A stretch of 64,000 nt of DNA, taken from contig NC_008048.1 of the NCBI RefSeq assembly GCF_000013985.1, positions 2,356,001-2,420,000 of the forward strand. Reading direction: 5' to 3'. Positions within the stretch are counted from its first letter, which is position 1, and each line of letters opens with the position of its first letter. The stretch comes from Sphingopyxis alaskensis RB2256 (GTDB lineage Bacteria; Pseudomonadota; Alphaproteobacteria; Sphingomonadales; Sphingomonadaceae). The position numbers were made by a program, and so were the translations under genes. This document shows, one piece after another, positions 26,454 to 35,764 of this stretch. The notes below the pieces were generated by a model, which was given only the letters and a program-made list of their open reading frames with translations, did not search any database and was not told the DNA's origin.

Positions 26454-26544
26454 CCGTCGCCCCGCACAGGCGGGGGCCGCTGTCGGATTAAGCAGCGACG
26501 CGGGACAAGGCCGAGGACGGCCCCCGCCTTCGCGGGGGCGACGG
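26454..26544. repeat. inverted-repeat element between popZ and nudC
   Basis: Arms of about 25 bases (CCGTCGCCCCGCACAGGCGG... and its near-complement at 26519-26544) flank a ~40-base core. It lies between two convergent genes and could act as a two-way terminator. Similar CGTC-CCC-GGG repeats appear at 55609 and 63529. Confidence 0.6.
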
Positions 26545-26599
26545 TCGATTGGAACGACCACGCACCAACCCAAACCGCCTAAGCGTCGAACCTTCCCCG

Positions 26600-27469
26600 C
26601 TACCCCACCCAATCCTCCAGCAAATAGCGCGCAATCGCCAGCGGCGGCGGCGCCATGAACGGCGCGCCCATGTCGCCCGCCAGCGCGGCGTGCACCTCGG
26701 CGCGGTCGACCCACATCGCCGCCTCGATCTCGGTCGTATCGAGCGTCAGCGCCGCGCCAGTCGCGACCGCGCGGCACCCGATCATCAGCGAGGAAGGAAA
26801 GGGCCAGGGCTGGCTCGCCACATAGGTGACCTCGGACACATGGATGCCTGCCTCCTCGAACAATTCGCGCGCGACCGCTTCCTCCAGCGATTCGCCGGGC
26901 TCGACGAAGCCCGCGAGCGCCGAGAAAAAGCGCGGCGGAAAGCCCGGCTGGCGCCCGACGAGTACGCGGTCCCCATATTCGGCGAGCATGATCACCACCG
27001 GGTCGACGCGCGGGAAATGTTCGGCGTTGCAGTTGCCGCAGCGCCGCCCCCAGCCGCCGCGAATCAGCACCGTCGGCGATCCGCACACCGCGCAGTAACG
27101 ATGCCGCGCGTGCCAGTCGACCAGACTGCGCGCGCCGCCATACAGCGCCGCTTCCTCGGTGGAGAGCAGCGGCAGCAGCCGCATCACCGTGCGCGAGCGC
27201 GCATCGACGCGCACCCCCGCCGCCGCCTCGCGCACGAAGCGCGGCGCGCCCGCCTCGTCGATGCCCAGCAGTATCGGCGCGCGCTCGTCGGCGGGGTCGA
27301 GCGGCTGCCACCGCAATCCGCCACCCTCGCCCGGAACAAAGTCGATCCCGTCGAGCGCGAGGCAGGTCGCGCGCGGATCGGCGAGCGCCGCGGCAAAGGC
27401 GGCTTCATTGGTGCGAAGCTGGTCGGCGCGGTCGAGCCGCGCGCCGGTGAAGCCGAGCGGCAGCGGCAT
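26600..27469 (-). CDS. nudC: NADH pyrophosphatase (Nudix hydrolase)
   Basis: A 289-residue enzyme that cleaves NAD(H) to NMN(H) and AMP and removes NAD caps from RNA. The zinc ribbon CAVC...CGNC (about 124-144) precedes a full Nudix box, GFVEPGESLEEAVARELFEE (about 187-206), and the NADH-type signature SQPWPFPSSLM follows. Last gene of the minus operon mutY - serine hydrolase - nudC: its ATG shares one base with the upstream stop (TGATG). Confidence 0.94.
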   Translation of the reverse strand: MPLPLGFTGARLDRADQLRTNEAAFAAALADPRATCLALDGIDFVPGEGGGLRWQPLDPADERAPILLGIDEAGAPRFVREAAAGVRVDARSRTVMRLLPLLSTEEAALYGGARSLVDWHARHRYCAVCGSPTVLIRGGWGRRCGNCNAEHFPRVDPVVIMLAEYGDRVLVGRQPGFPPRFFSALAGFVEPGESLEEAVARELFEEAGIHVSEVTYVASQPWPFPSSLMIGCRAVATGAALTLDTTEIEAAMWVDRAEVHAALAGDMGAPFMAPPPLAIARYLLEDWVG

Positions 27470-28755
27470 CAGGCGGTCACGTCGCGAAAGAAAGTCTCGC
27501 CGAACTTCGCCTGAAAGGGCACTGCATCGGGTGGCATGATCTGCGTATAGCCGGCGGCGCGATAACCGAGCCGCCGGTGGACGAAGCCGATCGTCCCCGC
27601 CGCGCCCGCCCAGCCGAAAATCCCCTCGCCTCCCGGCGAGGACGGCAGCGACACGCGCCCGCCCGCGCCAAAGCCCTGCCCGTCGATGAACGTCCCCTTG
27701 CGATCGACGCTGTCGTCGAGCAGGTTCGACATGGCGAGCCGCGCGGTGTCCGCCGCCATCACGCGCACCCCGCCGGTTTCGCCCTCGCCCAGCAGCATCG
27801 CGAGGAATCGGTCATAGTCGCGCGCGCTCGACACCAGCCCGCCGCCGCCGAACGGATAGGGCGGCGGGTCGAGATAGATCGAACTGGGCGCGGGATCGAA
27901 GGGGATGAGCGCGCCGCCGAACGGCGCGTAATTGCTCGTGAAGCGCGGCACGTCCTTCGCCGCGACCATGAACCCCGTGCTCGTCATGCCGAGCGGGTCG
28001 AACAGCCGCGCCTTCAGAAAGGCATCGAACGCCTGCCCCGACACGACCTCGATCAACCGCCCCATCAGGTCGAGGCTGATCGAATAGCTCCACTTGGTCC
28101 CCGGCTCATAGACGAGCGGCAGCTCGGCCAGCCGGTCGGCCATCGCCGCCAGGCTGGGCGCGGGGGTTACGGGCGCCAGGCCGGGGATCGGCAGGCGGCT
28201 CGCCTGCCCGCCGACGATGCCCGCATCGTCATAGGCCTTTTTGATCGGCCCCTTCTGGATGATGTTATAGCCCAGCCCCGCGGTGTGGGTCAGCAATTGG
28301 CGCACCGTGATCGGGCCTTTGGCGGGGCGCACGTCGGTGAGCGATCCATCCGGGGTGTTCTGCACCTTCATATTGGCAAAGGCGGGCAGGAAATCGGCGA
28401 TCGGCTGGTCGAGCCGCATCTTGCCATCCTCGATCAGCAGCATCGCGGCGATGCCCGTCACCGGCTTGGTCATCGAATAGAGGCGCCAGATCGTGTCGGG
28501 GCCGACCGGCGTCGGCGTGCCGTTCGACTGAATCCCCGCGCCGATGAAAACTGGCGCTTCCTGCCCCTTGCCGATCGCGGCGAGCGTCCCGGTGAGTTCG
28601 CGGCGCTCGACGAAGCTCCGGATGAAGGCGCTCGTCGCAGGATAAAGCGCCTCGCCCTCGGCGCGCCACGCCCAGGCGGCGCGCGGCAGCAGCGCCGCGG
28701 CGCCACCGAGCGCCATGCCGCCCATCAACGCGCGGCGCGTCACCATCATGTTCAT
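27469..28755 (-). CDS. exported serine hydrolase, beta-lactamase class C / esterase type
   Basis: A 428-residue protein with a Tat-like signal (VTRRALMGGMALGG, about 4-20). Catalytic motifs are the SxxK tetrad SMTK (about 94-97) and a second-position tyrosine in KWSYSISLDLMG, where the usual YxN is Y-S-I, so it is an esterase or transpeptidase-like member rather than a clear penicillinase. HTAGLGY is also typical of the family. It overlaps the mutY stop by 4 bases and the nudC start by 1, an unusual operon mix of DNA repair, hydrolase and Nudix enzymes. Substrate unknown. Confidence 0.85.
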   Translation of the reverse strand: MNMMVTRRALMGGMALGGAAALLPRAAWAWRAEGEALYPATSAFIRSFVERRELTGTLAAIGKGQEAPVFIGAGIQSNGTPTPVGPDTIWRLYSMTKPVTGIAAMLLIEDGKMRLDQPIADFLPAFANMKVQNTPDGSLTDVRPAKGPITVRQLLTHTAGLGYNIIQKGPIKKAYDDAGIVGGQASRLPIPGLAPVTPAPSLAAMADRLAELPLVYEPGTKWSYSISLDLMGRLIEVVSGQAFDAFLKARLFDPLGMTSTGFMVAAKDVPRFTSNYAPFGGALIPFDPAPSSIYLDPPPYPFGGGGLVSSARDYDRFLAMLLGEGETGGVRVMAADTARLAMSNLLDDSVDRKGTFIDGQGFGAGGRVSLPSSPGGEGIFGWAGAAGTIGFVHRRLGYRAAGYTQIMPPDAVPFQAKFGETFFRDVTA

Positions 28756-29753
28756 GCGTCTCTCTCCAGCATCTTGACCACCAGCTTGCGATAGAGCGTC
28801 GGCAGCCCCGCGGCGTCAAGGTCCGAGATCGGCCACCAGATGCCTTCCGCTGCGGCATCGGCCGTTTCGCGGCGGACGAGAACCAGCGTCAGGTCGAAAT
28901 GGGTGAAACCATGGTCGACGCGGACGATTCCCGATTCGCCGGGCGGCTCGTCCGACCATTCGCCGCCGGGCAGCGCGCGCATCCCGCCGAGCATCCCCTT
29001 GCCCGGCCGCTGCACCAGCCAGATCGCGCCGTCTCGCTCGATCCAGTGGGCAACGCCGTGGCGGCGCGGCCTGGCCTTCTTCGGCGGCTTGACCGGCAGC
29101 CGCTCGATGTCGGCGCGCCCGCGCGCGCGGCAGTCGGCGGCGATCGGGCAGCGCGCGCACACGGGCGCGCGCGGCGTGCAAAGGGTCGCGCCGAGGTCCA
29201 TCAGCGCCTGCGCGAAATCGCCCGGCCGATCCCCCGGAACCAGCGGCGCCAGCGCGTCGCGAATCGCGCGCTTCGCGGCGGGGAGCGGCGTTTCGATGCA
29301 CCGGTGGCGCGCGATCACCCGCTCGATATTGGCGTCGACGACGACCGCCGGGCGGCCAAAGGCGATCGCCGCCACCGCCGCGGCGGTATAGGCGCCGATC
29401 CCCGGCAGCGCGCGCAGCCCCGCCTCACTGTCCGGAAAGCATCCGCCATGCTCGGCGACGACGGCGCGCGCGCAGGCCAGCAGGTTGCGCGCACGGGCGT
29501 AATAGCCAAGCCCTGCCCACGCCGCCATGACCTCGGCATCGCCGGCCGCGGCCAGATCGGCGACCGTCGGCCAACGCTCCGTGAAGTGCGCGAAATAACC
29601 CGCCACCGCAGCGACCGTCGTCTGCTGGAGCATGACTTCGGCCAGCCAGACGCGATAGGGGTCGGGCACCTCCGCGCGCCCCGGCGCGATCCGCCACGGC
29701 AGCACGCGCGCCGACCGATCGTACCAGCCGAGCAGCCGCGCAGAAAAACTCAT
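28752..29753 (-). CDS. mutY: A/G-specific adenine glycosylase
   Basis: A 333-residue base-excision repair enzyme that removes adenine opposite 8-oxoguanine. It shows EVMLQQT (catalytic Glu about 42), the helix-hairpin-helix LPGIGAYTAAAV and VVVDANIERV (catalytic Asp), the 4Fe-4S ligands in C-X6-C-X2-C-X5-C spacing (CTPRAPVCARCPIAADC), and a C-terminal Nudix-like domain that recognises 8-oxoG. Start chosen at ATG 29753 because the longer frame reads into the palindromic repeat. First gene of the mutY-hydrolase-nudC operon and divergent from dciA. Confidence 0.95.
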   Translation of the reverse strand: MSFSARLLGWYDRSARVLPWRIAPGRAEVPDPYRVWLAEVMLQQTTVAAVAGYFAHFTERWPTVADLAAAGDAEVMAAWAGLGYYARARNLLACARAVVAEHGGCFPDSEAGLRALPGIGAYTAAAVAAIAFGRPAVVVDANIERVIARHRCIETPLPAAKRAIRDALAPLVPGDRPGDFAQALMDLGATLCTPRAPVCARCPIAADCRARGRADIERLPVKPPKKARPRRHGVAHWIERDGAIWLVQRPGKGMLGGMRALPGGEWSDEPPGESGIVRVDHGFTHFDLTLVLVRRETADAAAEGIWWPISDLDAAGLPTLYRKLVVKMLERDA

Positions 29754-29756
29754 AAA

Positions 29757-29881
29757 CCCCTCCCCTTCAGGGGAGGGCAGCGACACTTGGCAGCTTGCTG
29801 CCTGGTTGCAGCGGGTGGGGGCCATCGGCCTTGCGCAAGGCCGATGGCCCCCACCCCAACCCCTCCCCTGAAGGGGAGGGG
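29757..29881. repeat. paired palindrome element 2 with a perfect 44-base internal palindrome
   Basis: Terminal palindromes of the CCCTCCCCTTCAGGGGAGGG type (29758-29777 and its inverse 29861-29880) bracket a central perfect inverted repeat of 22-base arms with no loop (29813-29856, centre TTGC|GCAA). Lies in the mutY-dciA divergent gap; same family as 15827-15942. Confidence 0.85.
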
Positions 29882-29937
29882 CGATTCCATGCCGATAGTC
29901 TGGACGCTCACCCCCCGCCTATGGCATGGCGTCGGGT

Positions 29938-30522
29938 ATGACGAAACCCACGGGAGACGACGCACCCGCCAAAAAGGCGAAGACGAAGGGCGGCGCCAAA
30001 GTCGGCGCAAAACCCGCGAAGGCGCCCGCGCGCCGCTACGAGCGCCCGCGCGGCGGCGAGGCGCGCGCGATATCCGATCTCGTCCCCGAAATCGGCCGCA
30101 CCGCCTTTCGCAAGTTCGGCTTCGTCCAGTCGTCGGTGGTCAGCCGCTGGCGCGAGATCGTCGGCGACCGCCTCGCCGACGTGACGCAGCCCGCGATGAT
30201 CCGCTTCCCCGTGGGGCAAAAGGCGGGCGGGACGCTGCACCTGACGATCAGCGGCGCACACGCGCCGATGCTCCAGCATGTCGCGCCCGACATCGTCGCC
30301 GCGGTCAACCGCTTCTTCGGCTATGCCGCGATCGCCACCGTCCGCATGACGCATGGACAGGTCACTCCCGCCGCCCCCGTTCAGCCGCCAGCCATGCTGA
30401 AACCCGTACCCGCCGAACTGGGGGACAGCCTGCGCGACATTGGCGACCCGGAGCTGCGCACCGTGCTCGAACGCATGGCCGCGGGCCTCGCGGCGCCGCC
30501 GCGGCTCCCCAAGATCAGCTAG
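29938..30522 (+). CDS. dciA: DciA-like (DUF721) helicase-loader family protein
   Basis: A 194-residue protein. After a Lys/Ala-rich disordered N terminus (about 1-40) comes the DUF721 domain: WREIVGDRLADVTQPAMIRFP and LHLTISGAHAPMLQHVAPDIVAAVNRFFG, the KH-like fold of DciA. In bacteria lacking phage-derived DnaC, DciA helps load the DnaB replicative helicase. An in-frame ATG at 29926 would add 4 residues; neither start has a clear ribosome site. Located in the conserved mutY-dciA-DsbA-smc neighbourhood of sphingomonads. Confidence 0.82.
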   Translation: MTKPTGDDAPAKKAKTKGGAKVGAKPAKAPARRYERPRGGEARAISDLVPEIGRTAFRKFGFVQSSVVSRWREIVGDRLADVTQPAMIRFPVGQKAGGTLHLTISGAHAPMLQHVAPDIVAAVNRFFGYAAIATVRMTHGQVTPAAPVQPPAMLKPVPAELGDSLRDIGDPELRTVLERMAAGLAAPPRLPKIS

Positions 30523-30532
30523 GGCCAACAGC

Positions 30533-31246
30533 ATGTCCGCTTTCGACGATCCGCTTCTCGACCGCCGCACCGCGGTGCTTGCGCTTTCGGGCGCCGCGCT
30601 GACGCTGATGGCCGCCACGCCCGCCAGAACGACCTGGTCGCGAACGGTGACGACCAGCCCGATCGGCGCCTATATCGTCGGCAATCCCGCGGCAAAGCTG
30701 CGGCTGGTCGAGTATTTCAGCTACACCTGCCACGTCTGCGCCGATTTCGCGAAGGCGGCGTCACTCCCGCTCAGGACGCAATATATCGACCCTGGACTTG
30801 TCCGCTTCGAATATCGCAACCTCGTGCGCGATCCCGTCGACATGACCGCGGCGCTGCTCGCGCGCGTCGGCGGCCCCAGCGCCTTCACGGACAATCATCA
30901 GGCGATCTTTGCCGCCTTCCCGACCTTCATCGCCAGGGTTCAGAAAGCCACCGACGCGCAAAAGTCCAGCTGGTTCGAGGGCAGCGTGGCGCAGCGCGCG
31001 CGCCGGATTGCGGCCGACACCGGCCTCGCCGCGCTGATGCGCGCGCGCGGCTATTCGGAGGCGCAGCTCACCGCCGCCCTCGACAGCGAAGTCGCGCAGG
31101 CCGAGCTTGTCGGCATGACCAACATTGGCCGCGCCGCCGACCGCGTCACCGGCACGCCCAGCTTTTTCATCAATGGCCAGCGCGCCGATGTCGTCGCCTG
31201 GCCCGCGCTCAAATCGAAACTCGACGCCGCGCTCAAGGCTGCGTAG
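30533..31246 (+). CDS. DsbA-family thioredoxin-fold protein 1
   Basis: A 237-residue exported thiol oxidoreductase-like protein. The N terminus has LDRRTAVLALSGAALTLM, a twin-Arg or Sec-type signal. The mature part begins with the thioredoxin strand RLVEYFSYTCHVCADFAK, with active site CHVC near residue 65, and ends with TGTPSFFIN-like GTPSFFINGQ (the cis-Pro loop). These proteins exchange disulphides in the periplasm. It follows dciA by 10 bases and precedes a second DsbA protein by 35 bases; they form a pair before smc. Confidence 0.85.
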   Translation: MSAFDDPLLDRRTAVLALSGAALTLMAATPARTTWSRTVTTSPIGAYIVGNPAAKLRLVEYFSYTCHVCADFAKAASLPLRTQYIDPGLVRFEYRNLVRDPVDMTAALLARVGGPSAFTDNHQAIFAAFPTFIARVQKATDAQKSSWFEGSVAQRARRIAADTGLAALMRARGYSEAQLTAALDSEVAQAELVGMTNIGRAADRVTGTPSFFINGQRADVVAWPALKSKLDAALKAA

Positions 31247-31281
31247 AAACCCCGCATTCCCGAACCCGTGGAGATGAATAT

Positions 31282-32019
31282 ATGACCGCATCGCTTCGCA
31301 TCGCCCTTCTCGCTTCGCTCGGCGCGCTCGCGCTGGCCGGCTGCGGCGGCGGCGCCGATTCCGCCAAGGAGCAGGAGGTGATCGCCAAGGTCGCGCCGCC
31401 TGCGGGCAAGAGCTGGTCGCAGGTCGTCCGCGTCGATGGCGACGGCGTCGTGATGGGCAACCCCGAAGCGCCGATCAAGCTCGAGGAGTTCGGCGCCTTC
31501 ACTTGCGGGCACTGCGCCCAGTTTGCCAAGGATTCGCACGAGGAACTGAAACGCGATTTCGTCGACACCGGCCGCGTGTCGTACAAGCTGACGCCCTTCA
31601 TGCTCCACCCGATCGACGCGATCGCCGGCGCGATCGTCAAATGCACCGGTCCCGACCGCTTCTTCCCGCTCGCCGACGCGACCTTCCTCGAACATGACGC
31701 CTTCATCGCAGGCGCGTCGAAGCCGCAGCCGGGAATCGAGGCGGCGATGCAGTTGCCGCCCGCGCAGCGCTTCATCGCGCTCGCGAAAACATGGGGGATC
31801 GACCAATTCTATCAGCAGCGCGGCGTGCCCGCGACGACGATCCAGCAATGTCTCGGCAAGGTCGAAAATGTCGAGGCGGTCGAAAAGGGCACCAATGCGG
31901 GAATCGAGAAATATCAGATCACCGGCACGCCCACCTTTGTGATCAACGGTCAGGTCGCCGAAGGCATTGCCGCCTGGGGCCCGCTGCGCGACCGCCTGCG
32001 CACGATGGGCGCGCGCTGA
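31282..32019 (+). CDS. DsbA-family lipoprotein 2
   Basis: A 245-residue lipoprotein: signal sequence with lipobox LAGC near residue 20, so anchored to a membrane on the periplasmic side. Active site CGHC (FTCGHCAQF, near 75) and cis-Pro loop GTPTFVINGQ identify a DsbA/BdbD-type oxidoreductase. It is the stronger candidate of the pair for an oxidant; the two active-site dipeptides differ (HV versus GH), suggesting different redox potentials. Ends before palindrome element 3. Confidence 0.88.
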   Translation: MTASLRIALLASLGALALAGCGGGADSAKEQEVIAKVAPPAGKSWSQVVRVDGDGVVMGNPEAPIKLEEFGAFTCGHCAQFAKDSHEELKRDFVDTGRVSYKLTPFMLHPIDAIAGAIVKCTGPDRFFPLADATFLEHDAFIAGASKPQPGIEAAMQLPPAQRFIALAKTWGIDQFYQQRGVPATTIQQCLGKVENVEAVEKGTNAGIEKYQITGTPTFVINGQVAEGIAAWGPLRDRLRTMGAR

Positions 32020-32029
32020 TCCTCCTTCG

Positions 32030-32049
32030 CCCTCCCCTTCAGGGGAGGG
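32030..32049. repeat. single CCCTCCCCTTCAGGGGAGGG palindrome, element 3
   Basis: A single copy of the recurring palindrome, followed by GGGCTTGC as in element 1. Between the DsbA lipoprotein and smc. Confidence 0.8.
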
Positions 32050-32158
32050 GCTTATGGGCTTGCACACCCCCCCACCGCGCGGCATGACAGCTCCATGGGG
32101 GATATGTGACGCTCAGGTTGCACCAGCTCCGATTCGATGATCTGCACGGGGCCTCCCC

Positions 32159-35100
32159 GTGCAGATAAAGCGGCTGCGCCTCACCGGTTTCAAATCTTTC
32201 GTCGAACCTACCGAACTGCGCATCGAGCCCGGCTTGACCGGCGTCGTCGGCCCCAATGGCTGCGGCAAGTCGAACCTCCTCGAAGCGATCCGCTGGGTGA
32301 TGGGTGAGTCCTCGCCCAAATCGATGCGTGGCGGCGGCATGGAGGATGTCATCTTCGCGGGCACCTCGTCGCGGCCCGCGCGCGACTTTGCCGAAGTCGC
32401 GCTCCATTGCGATACCGAAGGCGCGCTCGTCGCGGGTCTGTCCGACGGCGGCGATGGCGACGACCTCGAAATCATCCGCCGCATCGAGCGCGGCGCGGGC
32501 AGCGCCTATCGCGCCAACGGCCGCGACGTGCGCGCCAAGGACGTCGCGCTGATCTTCGCCGACGCCGCGACCGGCGCGCACAGCCCCGCGCTCGTCAGCC
32601 AGGGCAAGATCGCCAATGTCATCGCCGCCAAGCCGACCGACCGCCGCGCGATGCTGGAGGAAGCGGCGGGCATCGCCGGGCTGCACGTCCGCCGCAAGGA
32701 CGCCGAACAGAAATTGCGCGCCACCGAAACCAACCTCACGCGTCTCTCCGAAATCGTCGCCGACATGGAGGTGCGCGCGGCTACGCTGCGGCGGCAGGCA
32801 CGCGCGGCGGAGAAATACAAGAAACTCTCGGACGACATCCGCATCGCCGAGGCGCGGCTCATCTATGCACGCTGGCGCGACGCGGCGGCCGCCGCCGATC
32901 AGGCGCGCCGCGACGCCGACGCCGCCGAGGCCGCGGTAAAAGCTGCGCAGGACGAGCTGGAAACCATCGCCAAGGCGCAGGCCGAGGTCGCCGCCCGCGT
33001 CGCGGCCGCACGCAGCGATGCGCAGGCGCGGCGCGATGCGCTCGCCGAAGCGACCGCGACGCAGCTGCGCCTGCAGAGCGAGGAACGCGCCGCGCTGCAA
33101 CGTCTCGACGATCTCGCGGCGCAGCAGCGGCGCATCGAGGCCGACCGCGCGCACGAAGGCGAACTCGCGCGCGAAGCCCATGCCGCGCTGACCGCGCTCG
33201 ACGCCGAAACCAAATCGCTGGCGCAGGACATCGCCGGGCATGATGCAAGCAAGGCCGCGCTCGCCGACGCCAATTTCGCCGCGCAGGCGCGCCTTCGCGA
33301 TGCCGAGGTCGCGCTCGCGCAGGCGCGCGCCAAGGCCGCGAGCGAGGCCGCCGACCGCCGCATTGCCGCGTCGGCGCGCGATAGCGCCGAAGCCGCAGTG
33401 CGCCGCATCGCCGCCGACAAGGCGCGCATCGAGGCCGAAATCGCCGCGCTCGGCGACAGCGCCGCGCTCGCCGCCACCCATGCCGAAAGCCTGGCGGCCG
33501 CCGAAGCTGCGGAGGCCGCCATCGCGACCGCCGAACAGGCGCTGTACGACGCCGAGGCCGAGCGCGAGGCGACCGCGACCGAACTCGCGCGCGTCGAGGC
33601 GGCGCTCGCCGAGGCGCGCGCCGCGCTCGCCGCGCTCGACGGAGAGGCGACGACGCTCGAACGCGCGCTCGCCGCGGCGCAGAGCGACGACGACCGCATC
33701 CTCGACCGGCTCCGCGCCCAGCCCGGTTACGAAGCCGCGCTCGCCGCGGCGCTCGGCGACGATCTCGACGCCGGGACCGACCCCGCCGCCGCGCGCAGCT
33801 GGACCGGCGCCGCCGCGGCCAGGGACGACCCCGCACTTCCCGCTGGAACGACGCCGCTCGCCGCGCATGTGCAGGCGCCCGCCGCGCTCGCGCGCCGCCT
33901 CGCGCAGGTCGCGGTCGCCGAAACCGACGGGGGACAGCCGCTCGCGGTCGGCCAGCGGCTTGTCACCTTGAGCGGCGTCATGCGCCGCTGGGACGGCTTC
34001 GTCACCCGCGGCGACGGCGCCACCGCGACCGAGCGGCTGCAACGCCGCAACCGCCTCGACGAACTGGCGGCGCAGCGCCCTGCGGTCGAACTTGGCGTGC
34101 AGGAACTTCGCGACCGCCGCGAAGCCGCCGCGACCAAGGCGGCCGCGCTGACCGAAGCCGCCGCCGCCGCGCGCAAGGCGCTCGCCGACGCCGACGCGGC
34201 GCGCCGCACCGCGCTGCGCGCCGCCGACCAGGCGCAGGCCGCGCTCGACCGGCACCGCGATGCCGCAGCGCTCCTCGCGCGCCGCCTTGCCGAGGTCGCC
34301 GAAACCGCGAAAGACGCCGACGCGCAACTCGCGGCACAGGAGGCCGCGCTCGCCGCGCTCCCCGACGAAGCGATCGGGCGCGCCGCGCTCGCCGCCGGCG
34401 AACAGGCCGCCGACCGTGCACGCGCCAACGCCAATAGCGCGCGCGACGCGCTCGCCGCGCACGACCGCACGCTCGCCGCGCTGAGCGAACGCCAGGCGGT
34501 CGTCAGCGCCGAGATCAAGAGCTGGAAAGCCCGCGCGGGCGAGGCCGCGCGCCGCGTCACCGAAATGGACAAGCGCGCCGATGCGCTCGCCGCCGAGGCC
34601 GCGAAGCTCGCCGACGCCCCCGCGCGCCTCGCCGAACAGCGCGCCGCCGCCGAGGCCGAGCAGGCAAGCCTGCGCGAAAAAGTCGCCGCCGCCGAAGCGC
34701 AGGAGCGCGCCGCCGAAGCCGCGCTGCGCGAAGCCGAAACCGCGCTGAACGCGATCCGCGAGCGCGTCGCCGCGGCGCGCGAAACCCGCGCCGGCGCCGC
34801 CGCGCGCTCCGAAAATGCCGAGCTGCGCCGCGTCGAAATGGGCCGCCTGTCGGGCGAACGCTTCGAATGCCCACCGCCACTGCTGCCGCAAAAGGCGGGG
34901 TTCGAGAGCGAGAGCATCGGCGATCCCCAGGCCGAATCGGCGGCGCACGACCGGCTGGTCGCCGACCGCGAGCGGCTCGGCCCGGTCAACCTCGTCGCCG
35001 CCGACGAACTCGCCGAACTCGATGCCGAGCGCGAAAAAAACGCCGCCGAGATCGAGGAACTGACGCAGGCGGTGCATCGCCTCCGCGGTTCGATCGGCAA

Positions 35101-35602
35101 TCTCAACCGCGAGGGCCGCGTCCGCCTGCTCGCGGCGTTCGAGACGGTGAACACCCATTTCCAGCGGCTGTTTTCGACGCTGTTCAACGGCGGGCAGGCG
35201 CATCTCGAACTCGTCGATTCGGACGATCCGCTCGAAGCCGGGCTCGAAATCATGGCGCAGCCGCCGGGCAAGCGCCTCGGCACGCTCACCCTCTTGTCGG
35301 GCGGCGAGCAGGCGCTGACCGCAATCGCGCTGATCTTCGGCCTCTTCCTCACCAATCCCGCGCCGATCTGCGTCCTCGACGAGGTCGACGCGCCGCTCGA
35401 CGACGCGAATATCGAGCGCTTCTGCGACCTGCTCGACCGCATGGCGCGCGAAACCAACACCCGCTACCTGATCGTCACCCACAATGCGGTGACGATGGCG
35501 CGGATGCACCGCCTGTTCGGCGTGACGATGATCGAACGCGGCGTCAGCCGCCTGGTGTCGGTGGACCTCGGCGGCGCCGAGGAACTGCTCGCGGCGGAAT
35601 AA
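32159..35602 (+). CDS. smc: chromosome segregation ATPase SMC
   Basis: A 1147-residue SMC protein that compacts and segregates the chromosome with ScpA/ScpB. Walker A GPNGCGKSNLLEA is at about 33-45; two long Ala/Glu/Arg-rich coiled coils (about 170-500 and 660-1000) flank a hinge (about 515-620); the ABC signature LLSGGEQALTAIAL and Walker B ICVLDEVDAPLDDAN are near the C terminus, with the D-loop and H-loop (VTHNAVTMA) following. It starts with GTG; no strong ribosome site is seen. Codons in the coils are strongly skewed to Ala and Arg. Confidence 0.97.
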   Translation: MQIKRLRLTGFKSFVEPTELRIEPGLTGVVGPNGCGKSNLLEAIRWVMGESSPKSMRGGGMEDVIFAGTSSRPARDFAEVALHCDTEGALVAGLSDGGDGDDLEIIRRIERGAGSAYRANGRDVRAKDVALIFADAATGAHSPALVSQGKIANVIAAKPTDRRAMLEEAAGIAGLHVRRKDAEQKLRATETNLTRLSEIVADMEVRAATLRRQARAAEKYKKLSDDIRIAEARLIYARWRDAAAAADQARRDADAAEAAVKAAQDELETIAKAQAEVAARVAAARSDAQARRDALAEATATQLRLQSEERAALQRLDDLAAQQRRIEADRAHEGELAREAHAALTALDAETKSLAQDIAGHDASKAALADANFAAQARLRDAEVALAQARAKAASEAADRRIAASARDSAEAAVRRIAADKARIEAEIAALGDSAALAATHAESLAAAEAAEAAIATAEQALYDAEAEREATATELARVEAALAEARAALAALDGEATTLERALAAAQSDDDRILDRLRAQPGYEAALAAALGDDLDAGTDPAAARSWTGAAAARDDPALPAGTTPLAAHVQAPAALARRLAQVAVAETDGGQPLAVGQRLVTLSGVMRRWDGFVTRGDGATATERLQRRNRLDELAAQRPAVELGVQELRDRREAAATKAAALTEAAAAARKALADADAARRTALRAADQAQAALDRHRDAAALLARRLAEVAETAKDADAQLAAQEAALAALPDEAIGRAALAAGEQAADRARANANSARDALAAHDRTLAALSERQAVVSAEIKSWKARAGEAARRVTEMDKRADALAAEAAKLADAPARLAEQRAAAEAEQASLREKVAAAEAQERAAEAALREAETALNAIRERVAAARETRAGAAARSENAELRRVEMGRLSGERFECPPPLLPQKAGFESESIGDPQAESAAHDRLVADRERLGPVNLVAADELAELDAEREKNAAEIEELTQAVHRLRGSIGNLNREGRVRLLAAFETVNTHFQRLFSTLFNGGQAHLELVDSDDPLEAGLEIMAQPPGKRLGTLTLLSGGEQALTAIALIFGLFLTNPAPICVLDEVDAPLDDANIERFCDLLDRMARETNTRYLIVTHNAVTMARMHRLFGVTMIERGVSRLVSVDLGGAEELLAAE

Positions 35603-35607
35603 TCCGC

Positions 35608-35756
35608 CCTGTGGCCGAAGGCCATGGGGGAGTCGCAGACGGCGCGCAGCGCCAGCGGGACCGGCCGTGAAGCGGTGGTGGAGGGGCGGCAACGTCGCGC
35701 CACGGCCCCTCCGTCAGCACTTCGTGCGCTACCTCCCCATGGCTTCGCCACAGGGA
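35608..35756. repeat. imperfect inverted repeat between smc and ubiA
   Basis: Ends CCTGTGGCCGAAGGCCATGG... (35608-35632) and its inverse near 35732-35756 flank about 100 bases that show no gene. Convergent position suggests shared transcription termination. Different sequence from the other repeat families. Confidence 0.5.
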
Positions 35757-35764
35757 GGAGCGAA

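Noticed and set aside
32039..35692. Long frame antisense to smc
   Set aside because: Gly/Arg/Ala-rich shadow of the smc coils without domain signature.
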